Shown here piece by piece: positions 1-4,882 of a stretch of DNA of 5,062 nt. The number at the start of each line of letters is the position of its first letter. The stretch's first letter is position 1. This stretch comes from Anaerobacillus sp. GTDB taxonomy: Bacteria; Bacillota; Bacilli; Bacillales; Anaerobacillaceae. The translations under genes were made by a program, and so were the position numbers. Location: assembly GCA_007118195.1 (NCBI GenBank), contig SKSA01000207.1:1-5062 (forward strand). Direction: 5' to 3'. A model generated the notes under the pieces. The model saw only the letters and a list, made by a program, of their open reading frames with translations, was not told the origin of the DNA and made no database searches.

Positions 1-1057
1 CTAAATAAGAAGGTCTACCTTCTAAATAAAACGGGGAAGATAATGCATCATATTCATTTTGATCGATTAAATATTCTCCCTCTTTTTCAGGCATAATCAT
101 TACGTATTTAGGGTCTTGCTGTAGGAGTTTAAATCCTTGTTGATAGTCAGTAATCGTTACCTTTTTTAATTGAGAATCTTGATCAATTTGATCGGTGTAT
201 ACTTTACCTCTACTTACGATAAGAATTCGATCATATAAGTCTTCATAATTAATAATGGGATGGCTTGAAAAATGGACAAAAAATGCTTTTCTTTCTGCAG
301 GAAAGGTCGTTTCAGCATACTTCATAAACCGCTGCCGCTCTTCTGTTTTATTTGGACCAACCATGATATCTCCTTCACCAGACTTCATCATTAATAGAGC
401 TGTTTTAAAAGGTTGGTTAATAAACTCAAATTTTATATTAAGCCGTTGTTCAAGTTCTTTCATGATCTCAAAATAAATTCCTGAAACTTCTTTTTCTTTA
501 AAAATACGATAAGGTGGTGCGTGGTTTCCGACTACTTTTAAAGTCGGGACTGTAACTGAGCGATCGTTTTCTTCTAGAAGAGGGAGTTCTTTTTGAGATA
601 AAAATTGTTCCTCTAGTAAATGGCCCTCTTCCGCAGACGGATGGTACTGGTCTACGTACCAATTAAAAACAGTACCAAGGGCTAATAAACAAGGTTGGAT
701 ATATTCAGAAGTTATCACTTCATTATCTTCCCCTTGATCGTGACTACCGAAGTTACCGAAAGCTTGAATAGTTCCTAAGTTAATTAAAATATGCTTCGGT
801 AAAAGGTTGTTTCGGTCTAATGTTTGAATGAGATCGTTGAGCATTAGTTTTGAAACTGGCTTTCCTTGTTTATGGAAATCTTCTTTAATATAAACCGCCT
901 TGCATATCGCCTCGGCAGATTTTCTCGCCTGAAACAAAGAAACTTCAGGGTCTGTGCCCTGATATTTCAATGTTTTTTCATAAAGGTTTTTCACCCGTTT
1001 AATTTCGGCCTCTAGCTTATTTATGCGGTTTGTTAATTTTCTTTTTGATTTGCACAT
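1..1057 (-). CDS. DUF4145/HEPN-like domain fused to a family-3 solute-binding-protein domain, incomplete at the window edge
   Basis: 352 codons are visible and the frame is still open at base 1, so the C-terminus is missing. The start is the first ATG after an in-frame TGA three codons upstream, with an AAAGGA site about 10 bases before it. Residues 8-32 are charged and helical. Residues 33-137 resemble DUF4145 (HEPN-related): the ARKSAEAIC helix at 44-52, then GNFGSH at 101-106 followed by a helix ending in NWYVD. The Arg of the HEPN RNase motif is absent (Gly101), so this domain is probably not catalytic. Residues 170 onward resemble family-3 solute-binding proteins: a LKVVGNHAPPYRI strand, GIYFEIMKELEQRL, and GDIMVGPNKTEERQRFM. 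No signal peptide or membrane segment is seen, so the binding fold should act in the cytoplasm, perhaps sensing an amino-acid-like ligand. Ligand and output are unknown. The domain calls are made by eye and are fairly secure for the binding fold. Confidence 0.85.
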   Translation of the reverse strand, partial: MCKSKRKLTNRINKLEAEIKRVKNLYEKTLKYQGTDPEVSLFQARKSAEAICKAVYIKEDFHKQGKPVSKLMLNDLIQTLDRNNLLPKHILINLGTIQAFGNFGSHDQGEDNEVITSEYIQPCLLALGTVFNWYVDQYHPSAEEGHLLEEQFLSQKELPLLEENDRSVTVPTLKVVGNHAPPYRIFKEKEVSGIYFEIMKELEQRLNIKFEFINQPFKTALLMMKSGEGDIMVGPNKTEERQRFMKYAETTFPAERKAFFVHFSSHPIINYEDLYDRILIVSRGKVYTDQIDQDSQLKKVTITDYQQGFKLLQQDPKYVMIMPEKEGEYLIDQNEYDALSSPFYLEGRPSYL

Positions 1058-1121
1058 AGGAACTCATTCCTTTTTTCATAAGATCTTTAACGCCTTGACC
1101 TAACAGTAAAATAGAGTTCAT
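1017..1121 (-). CDS. Possible 34-residue small ORF overlapping the start of the DUF4145 fusion gene
   Basis: The frame starts at ATG 1121 after a weak AAGG site and stops at TAA 1017, overlapping the next gene by 41 bases in another frame. The product begins MNSILLLGQGVKDLMKKGM and ends in a lysine-rich tail. It resembles no family known to me. Its ATG overlaps the TGA of a still shorter frame upstream (ATGA), which would allow translational coupling. It could be a leader peptide, a small protein or chance. Confidence 0.25.
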   Translation of the reverse strand: MNSILLLGQGVKDLMKKGMSSYVQIKKKINKPHK

Positions 1122-1159
1122 CGACCTTGGCGTATGTACATATGTAATCTCTCAAACAC
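1118..1159 (-). CDS. Possible 13-residue leader peptide with a good Shine-Dalgarno site
   Basis: GTG at 1159 lies 7 bases after AGGAG (1171-1167), the best ribosome site in this gap. The frame reads MFERLHMYIRQGR and ends at a TGA that overlaps the next ATG. Another GTG at 1161 opens a different 24-residue frame from the same site, so the intended start is unclear. It may be a leader controlling the downstream gene, or the site may be a relic. Confidence 0.2.
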   Translation of the reverse strand: MFERLHMYIRQGR

Positions 1160-1190
1160 ACAAATTCTCCTGTTAGTTAGTTTAAAATAT

Positions 1191-1904
1191 TTAACTACCA
1201 CTAAACTTCCCCTCAAACTTATCTTTCACTACTTCAACTGTTTCGTTTTTATGTATATTGATCATTTCATCAAAAAGTAAAACGTTGTCAGAAGTACCGA
1301 TGGCGTGAACGAGCATCGCTTCTGTGCAGCTTGATATAAACGATATTTCTAACTTTTTATAAGATGAATTTTCTTTTTTAGTGAACTCAAATATTTGTAA
1401 ATACTCGCCTTCGATAGCAGTAGGGATATATTTTGGTTTTTGTTGGACGAATTTTAATAATTCGATACTTTGAAACACTTTTTCTTGTAATGGAGATGGG
1501 CCTATTTCTATATAATCAGTGTCTTCTGGGTCATCACCGGCATGTAAGTCTAGGCCTGTATGTATAAAGACTTTTACGCTACGATAAGTAATTGGTGTGT
1601 GGAAAGGGATTGTAAAGGAAAAAGGGATATAAATCGTTTGCCCTGCTGAGATGTGAAATGGTTGACCGACCACAAATTTATCAATTTTCACTTCGGTTCT
1701 TTCTAACGGGAGTTTCGGATTTTTCGCGCATTCAGATTTTAAGTACATATATAAATAGCCAAGATCAGAATCTTCTTTATTCGCTTTTACTTCTACTTCC
1801 CCATCAACGACTTCTCCTACAGTATAGTGCGTTTTATTAACGGTCGTCATAATTGATATATCTTCAAAATTAACGCGATGTAATCTCTTTTGGTATTTTG
1901 GCAT
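1191..1904 (-). CDS. spo0M: Spo0M-family arrestin-fold protein
   Basis: This 237-residue protein has the Spo0M layout. The N-terminal beta strands carry HYTVGEVVDGEVEVKA (26-41). The second half of the first lobe has PFSFTIPFHTPITY (94-107), then FIHTGLDLHAGDDPEDTDYIEI (113-134), the most recognisable Spo0M stretch. The second beta lobe runs from about 160 to 230. There is no signal peptide or membrane segment. In Bacillus subtilis Spo0M (about 258 residues) affects early sporulation and has been linked to cell division; the fold is related to arrestin and Vps26, which points to a scaffold role. ATG 1904 follows a GGAAGGAAGAAGGA tract with normal spacing; Met19 is a possible internal start but would cut off the first strand. 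It may be a divergent paralogue rather than the main spo0M. Its place between two HEPN-type proteins is unusual. Confidence 0.85.
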   Translation of the reverse strand: MPKYQKRLHRVNFEDISIMTTVNKTHYTVGEVVDGEVEVKANKEDSDLGYLYMYLKSECAKNPKLPLERTEVKIDKFVVGQPFHISAGQTIYIPFSFTIPFHTPITYRSVKVFIHTGLDLHAGDDPEDTDYIEIGPSPLQEKVFQSIELLKFVQQKPKYIPTAIEGEYLQIFEFTKKENSSYKKLEISFISSCTEAMLVHAIGTSDNVLLFDEMINIHKNETVEVVKDKFEGKFSGS

Positions 1905-1997
1905 TGTTCCTTCTTCCTTCCGGTTTTTTCAGCTTATCTTTGTTAAACCTGTTAAAACTCTTTTCAAACATTCATTTTTACCTACACCCACATTTTT

Positions 1998-2027
1998 ATC
2001 CTATGGATTAACCCCTCAATGTTTCAA
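1998..2027 (-). promoter_or_regulatory. Candidate sigma-A-type promoter for the Spo0M-like gene
   Basis: On the minus strand TTGAAA (2027-2022) and TAGGAT (2003-1998) are 18 bases apart, matching the -35 at 5 of 6 and the -10 at 4 of 6 positions. Transcription would start about 90 bases before the Spo0M-like ATG. The same -35 contains TGAAAC, the usual -35 of ECF sigma factors such as sigma-W, but no matching CGT -10 follows at 16-17 bases. The call is by eye. Confidence 0.35.
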
Positions 2028-2057
2028 CAAAAATGCGGGCTTCGAATTCCATTTTTG
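2028..2057 (-). repeat. Inverted repeat just after the CARF-HEPN stop codon
   Basis: CAAAAATG (2028-2035) and CATTTTTG (2050-2057) are perfect 8-base complements around a 14-base loop containing GAATTC and TTCGAA. The arrangement begins 6 bases past the CARF-HEPN stop and abuts the -35 of the candidate promoter. The stem is AT-rich and no T-run follows, so it is a weak terminator at best; a protein-binding site is equally possible. Confidence 0.3.
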
Positions 2058-2063
2058 CAACAC

Positions 2064-3518
2064 TTATAGTTGTATATTCAAAAATGCAAACGGCTTAGAA
2101 AACTCATCAAAGCGACATTGTAAGTTGAACTTATGTTGTTCATGATTCCAAATAAAGTTGTTAATAGATTCTAATTGCTGGAAAAACTCACAAACATCGT
2201 CTTTTTTTAGTAACTCGAAGCCATGGGCGAAGCGACTGTTGTTTCGTAAATTCAGAAAATCGTTAACTGTTTTCAGAGTAACACCACTTACCATATGTTC
2301 ATTAAGTGCCTTCAATAAAATAAGTCCATTCATTAAGCTCAGCTTACTAGGCAAATGGTGCACACGCCGATAATTGAAATAAACTTGACTAGAAAATTCA
2401 TTATATTTCTGCAGCAGCTTTTTTTGGTCTAAATGGCGATAGCTTGCCTTCGAATGGAAAATATCATGCTTAAGTAATAAATGCTGGACAGTTAATTCTA
2501 ACGAGCGATACGTCAGTAATGCAGCCGCATCATATTTTTTACTCGTAATAAAGTGCTTTGTTAATTCATAAAAATAGCCGAACAAATGCCAGTATAGTAC
2601 CGGTTCAGATAAAACCTTTCTTTCTGGCTCCTGGCTTAGGTTTCTTAACGGTTCAATCGCTTTCAGTTGTTGTTCAAGCTCATTGACTGGAATTCTCCAT
2701 AAGTCAAATTTACGCCCCCAGTGGATAGCGTTTTCGATATTTTCATAGGCTTGATTAAATTCCATCGCTTCTAAATGAAAGTAGCCTTTGGCCAAACTTT
2801 CATACACTTCATAAGGGCGGGGGTTTGTCACTCGCTCTTTTATTTCTGTGAAAATTTCTGTCGCCTGTTCGAAATCTTCACTATTAAACTTAATGATTGC
2901 TTTCCTAAAATCTTTCCCACCAAATGTATCGAGTGGATCCTCTAGCTTAATAGGCTCTTCTTGACCTGGAAAAGGTTTTTCTTCTTTTAAATAATTGCCG
3001 TTATTATCAATATAAAGAAGGTCAATCCCTAAAAAGTTAGCCGCTAACGTACAGCCTGAGACCATATTTTTCTTACCACCTGTAATGTCAATCGCTACTT
3101 TGTTTAGTAATTGGTCACCGAATATACGTCGCTTATTTAAAAATTCTAGGATTGCTTCATAAACATCCGTTCCATTCGTACGCGTTACCACTTTATGATC
3201 ACATTGGGTGTGACTTAAACCTGTAAACTTACAAATCTCATTGATTTTGCTCTCGGTTTCTTTCGAACAAACAAAAAACACTTCCTTTGGCTGCAGCGCT
3301 TTGATCCACATAATGAGCGGATCAATATTAAAGCCGACGGAAACGATTAAATAGTCGTATTCGTGAATTTCCCCCTCTGCCTGCTTCAGTTTTACTTTTT
3401 CGATAAAAGCCGAGCAAATCTCTTCAAATAAATTTTCCCGATAGTAAACTAGTGCTTCAAGCTTATTAATCTTTAACTTTTGCATGTACGTTGATTTATG
3501 ATCTTTAAATGTCGTCAT
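2064..3518 (-). CDS. CARF-HEPN protein, Cas02710/TIGR02710-like, probable ligand-activated ribonuclease
   Basis: The 484-residue protein has three parts. Residues about 54-175 form a CARF-type Rossmann domain: the LIVSVGFNIDP strand and loop (57-67), the VFFVCSKET strand (80-88), and the ligand-site signature DITGGKKNM (144-152). Residues about 203-290 are helical and TPR-like. The C-terminal third is a HEPN domain: helix AALLTYRSLELTVQHLL (332-348) and the catalytic R-X6-H motif in LRNNSRFAHGFE (Arg425, His432). In Csm6/Csx1-type relatives, cyclic oligoadenylate bound by CARF switches on HEPN cleavage of RNA. Motifs for both steps look intact, so an active enzyme is likely. No cas gene, array or cyclase is in the window, so the activator is unknown. 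ATG 3518 is preceded by GGGTGAT, a close partial match to the anti-Shine-Dalgarno; Met12 is an alternative start. The N-terminal 50 residues before CARF are unassigned. Confidence 0.9.
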   Translation of the reverse strand: MTTFKDHKSTYMQKLKINKLEALVYYRENLFEEICSAFIEKVKLKQAEGEIHEYDYLIVSVGFNIDPLIMWIKALQPKEVFFVCSKETESKINEICKFTGLSHTQCDHKVVTRTNGTDVYEAILEFLNKRRIFGDQLLNKVAIDITGGKKNMVSGCTLAANFLGIDLLYIDNNGNYLKEEKPFPGQEEPIKLEDPLDTFGGKDFRKAIIKFNSEDFEQATEIFTEIKERVTNPRPYEVYESLAKGYFHLEAMEFNQAYENIENAIHWGRKFDLWRIPVNELEQQLKAIEPLRNLSQEPERKVLSEPVLYWHLFGYFYELTKHFITSKKYDAAALLTYRSLELTVQHLLLKHDIFHSKASYRHLDQKKLLQKYNEFSSQVYFNYRRVHHLPSKLSLMNGLILLKALNEHMVSGVTLKTVNDFLNLRNNSRFAHGFELLKKDDVCEFFQQLESINNFIWNHEQHKFNLQCRFDEFSKPFAFLNIQL

Positions 3519-3554
3519 TTCATCACCCGCTCTAAGTAGATTTACCTATACATA

Positions 3555-3695
3555 CTATTCGCTGAAAATTCGGTTAATTCCTTCTAGTAATGGGTGTTTT
3601 TGTAAAATATTGTTGTTTTAAGAGGAATATTGGTAATTGCGTTTATTTTTGAAGATCGCTTTTTCGATTAATTGTATACGTTTACCTCCGTTCAT
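3555..3695 (-). pseudogene. Possible decayed short gene overlapping the VbhA-like stop by ATGA
   Basis: An ATG at 3695 overlaps the antitoxin TGA (ATGA). The frame runs 25 codons (MNGGKRIQLIEKAIFKNKR then NYQYSS) to TAA at 3620-3618, then stays open another 20 codons, including ILQKHPLLEGINRIFSE, to TAG at 3557-3555. Both halves read like ordinary protein, so this may be a small second gene broken by an ochre codon, or only a 25-residue peptide. A consensus GGAGGT (3689-3684) inside it is followed 6 bases later by ATA, as if a start codon had been lost. The frame is also that of the CARF-HEPN gene, with TAA, TAG and TAG between. I recognise no Fic sequence in it. Chance remains possible. Confidence 0.3.
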
Positions 3696-3895
3696 TTTCC
3701 TTCATTTTCATATTTCGCTATTATTTCTTTCTCGATTTCATCTAACTCTTTTCTTCCTTCAATATAGTCTTCAAAAAATTTAAGGTCTTCTTTGGCTGGT
3801 TCTGGGGAATCTAACGAACCGAGTGCAAATGCATCCCTTACATATTTCTTTCTCTCTTCTTTCGTTGAATTTGCAATGCTATATTTATTTTCCAT
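3692..3895 (-). CDS. VbhA-like antitoxin domain protein
   Basis: The 67-residue protein is acidic and helical. DAFALGSLDSPEPAKEDLKF (21-40) followed by FEDYIEGRKELDEIEKEII (41-59) resembles the VbhA antitoxin domain, whose members hold class I Fic AMP-transferases inactive by placing a Glu in the Fic active site. In typical members the helix carries [S/T]xxxE[G/N] before a P-S-x-E turn; here the matching stretch reads LGSLDS before PAKE, so the inhibitory Glu seems to be replaced by Asp29 and the Ser by Leu25. It may be a weak inhibitor or do another job. No Fic toxin is in the window, and the next frame downstream looks decayed. ATG 3895 follows an AGGGTG site spaced 10 bases, inside the loop of an inverted repeat. 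The family call is moderately secure; the functional call is not. Confidence 0.7.
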   Translation of the reverse strand: MENKYSIANSTKEERKKYVRDAFALGSLDSPEPAKEDLKFFEDYIEGRKELDEIEKEIIAKYENEGK

Positions 3896-3919
3896 ATAGA
3901 AAAAACACCCTATCTATAT
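3894..3919 (-). promoter_or_regulatory. Inverted repeat across the VbhA-like start site
   Basis: ATATAGA (3894-3900) and TCTATAT (3913-3919) are perfect 7-base complements around 12 bases. One arm covers the A and T of the start codon, and the loop holds the AGGGTG ribosome site. Antitoxins often bind such palindromes to control their own genes; as RNA the hairpin could partly hide the start. The TATATAGAT arm may also overlap a -10 element. The function is inferred from position only. Confidence 0.35.
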
Positions 3920-4110
3920 AAAATTTGGTTTGTTGGTTAGGGCTCTGCCCACCTTTTACAATCTATTTGGGGATTTATAGTGGCAATAAACATTTCATCG
4001 ATTTCACTTTAATGGCGTTTTCATCGGCTTTCACCCTGGCAGACTTTTCTTTTAAACTACTTCGGCCACCGTACCCCCTTTTGCTCTTTTCATACCACTA
4101 CACGCTCAAT

Positions 4111-4185
4111 ATGATAAAGTTTACAATAAGCATAGTCATTCTCTTGCCGACATTGCTCATTTACTTCATTATTATTGAAAACTAA
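4111..4185 (+). CDS. Possible 24-residue hydrophobic membrane peptide
   Basis: ATG 4111 opens MIKFTISIVILLPTLLIYF and ends IIIEN, essentially one membrane helix with a Pro at 13. The stop lies 21 bases before the next ATG. No Shine-Dalgarno site precedes it, which argues against translation on its own. Small hydrophobic peptides of this kind include type I toxins, but nothing else supports that here, and AT-rich DNA yields such frames by chance. Confidence 0.15.
   Translation: MIKFTISIVILLPTLLIYFIIIEN
4144..4172 (+). promoter_or_regulatory. Weak candidate promoter for the coiled-coil gene
   Basis: TTGCCG (4144-4149) and CATTAT (4167-4172) are 17 bases apart, each matching 4 of 6 consensus positions. 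Transcription would start near 4179, giving a short leader with the AGAGGTGA ribosome site. It is the best pair I could find in the gap by eye. Confidence 0.25.
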
Positions 4186-4206
4186 ATTAAGTAGAGGTGA
4201 ACTACG

Positions 4207-4788
4207 ATGCATCACATAAACTCTCTAAGGGAAAGTATAGAAAGATTAATCAAGGAAAATCAAGAACAAAAAGAACGTATGGATGCCGTTTTGGACTCAA
4301 TTGATAAGGTAGATAGTAGAGTTAAATTTACTGAAAAAATAATCAGCACTATGCAGCACAATGGAGCCGTCCCAGAAGTTATCGCGGAAACACTGAATAT
4401 AGAATTAAACCAAATAGATGAGGAAAGATTTTGCGATCGCTTGAAAAAAAAGCCTATGGATTATTTAAATGAAGAAGAAACAAACGAATTTGAAAAAATA
4501 TTAGAGAAAATAAAAAGCATGGATTTCCGAGAATTAACAATGGATGATACATTTATTTATCATTTTATCGATCAAGTTACTTCACGCTACAATTATGAAG
4601 TGAAAAACTTCAAAGAAACAGAAGACGATTTAAAGTTTAGTGACAACGTTAATTTACATAAGCTAGGAATGATTCACGATAGAGATTTGATAGCAAAATA
4701 TTTAATTAGACGGTTAACGAATGAAATAGCTTACCAAAAACAAAAGTCGATGATAGAGGCGCTAAAGTTAGACCAAAGTATATTCTAG
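4207..4788 (+). CDS. Uncharacterised coiled-coil protein, 193 residues
   Basis: I do not recognise this protein. It is highly charged and almost all helical, with no signal peptide or membrane segment. Residues 5-45 have the heptad-like pattern of a coiled coil (LRESIERLIKENQEQKERM, then VLDSIDKVDSRVKF), suggesting oligomerisation. Residues 50-72 (HNGAVPEVIAETLNIELNQI) resemble the helix-turn-helix-like tail of the form G-x-P-E-x-I-A-x-x-L-x-I found at the end of some nuclease and transposase proteins. The rest contains KKPMDYLNEEE (80-90) and a basic C-terminal helix LIAKYLIRRLTNEIAYQKQK (161-180). ATG 4207 has a strong GAGGTGA site spaced 6 bases. It is divergent from the antitoxin gene, transcribed alone, and followed by a terminator. 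A DNA- or protein-binding role is only a guess. Confidence 0.85.
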   Translation: MHHINSLRESIERLIKENQEQKERMDAVLDSIDKVDSRVKFTEKIISTMQHNGAVPEVIAETLNIELNQIDEERFCDRLKKKPMDYLNEEETNEFEKILEKIKSMDFRELTMDDTFIYHFIDQVTSRYNYEVKNFKETEDDLKFSDNVNLHKLGMIHDRDLIAKYLIRRLTNEIAYQKQKSMIEALKLDQSIF

Positions 4789-4807
4789 TGACTTAGGTTT
4801 ATTTTAG

Positions 4808-4871
4808 GCGTGGTAAGACTCTCGCATCAATTCCCACCATTAAAATGGTACTCAAGAGGGTGCTGCCACGC
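4808..4871. other. Outer inverted repeat enclosing further hairpins between convergent genes
   Basis: GCGTGG (4808-4813) is a perfect complement of CCACGC (4866-4871). Inside lies a small hairpin ACCAT/ATGGT near 4836-4849. The right arm shares bases 4870-4871 and the loop with the terminator hairpin, so the two folds exclude each other. ACTCTC (about 4818-4823) can also pair with GAGGGT. This may be an elaborate terminator or a structured RNA. Confidence 0.3.
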
Positions 4872-4879
4872 ACCCTCTT
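4854..4879 (+). terminator. Hairpin terminator between convergent genes
   Basis: AAGAGGGTGC (4854-4863) and GCACCCTCTT (4870-4879) form a perfect 10-base stem with a 6-base loop TGCCAC. On the plus strand it is followed by TTTCATTATAATTT, a modest T-rich tail, so it should end the coiled-coil gene 66 bases downstream of its stop. It also begins 3 bases past the chemotaxis-receptor stop on the other strand and may serve both, though no T-run follows in that direction. Confidence 0.75.
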
Positions 4880-4882
4880 TCA

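Larger units (their letters stand above)
3920..4206. other. Divergent intergenic region, possible relic or dispersed repeat
   Basis: This gap separates the minus-strand antitoxin gene from the plus-strand coiled-coil gene. I see no RNA gene, CRISPR repeat or complete IS end. A plus-strand frame from TTG 3925 to TAA 4185 has no ribosome site and a poor composition. On the minus strand 4097-3975 is open for 40 codons, carries SSLKEKSARVKADENAIKVK, and has only weak starts; it looks like a coding relic. The tract 3985-4090 is somewhat richer in C and G than its flanks. Confidence 0.4.

Noticed and set aside
255..476. 73-codon plus-strand open frame
   Set aside because: It lies antisense within the solute-binding domain, whose frame matches a known family; the plus-strand product has no recognisable motif.
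1658..1840. 60-codon plus-strand open frame
   Set aside because: It is antisense to the Spo0M-like gene and has leucine-rich, shadow-like composition.
1905..2063. Sigma-W or sigma-H promoter for the Spo0M-like gene
   Set aside because: TGAAAC is present but lacks a CGT -10 at 16-17 bases, and no sigma-H pair with correct spacing was found.
2158..2373. 71-codon plus-strand open frame
   Set aside because: It is antisense to the HEPN domain of the CARF-HEPN gene, which shows clear family motifs.
3925..4185. 86-codon plus-strand frame from TTG ending in a hydrophobic segment
   Set aside because: It has a TTG start without a ribosome site and phenylalanine- and leucine-rich composition typical of chance frames; only its last 24 codons are kept, as a low-confidence peptide.
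3519..4206. Possible CRISPR array serving the CARF-HEPN protein
   Set aside because: No direct repeats of 20-40 bases at regular spacing are present in any gap of the window.
4808..4879. Cyclic-di-GMP or other known riboswitch near the chemotaxis gene
   Set aside because: The conserved bases of the GEMM class are not seen, and the structure lies after both genes rather than before one.
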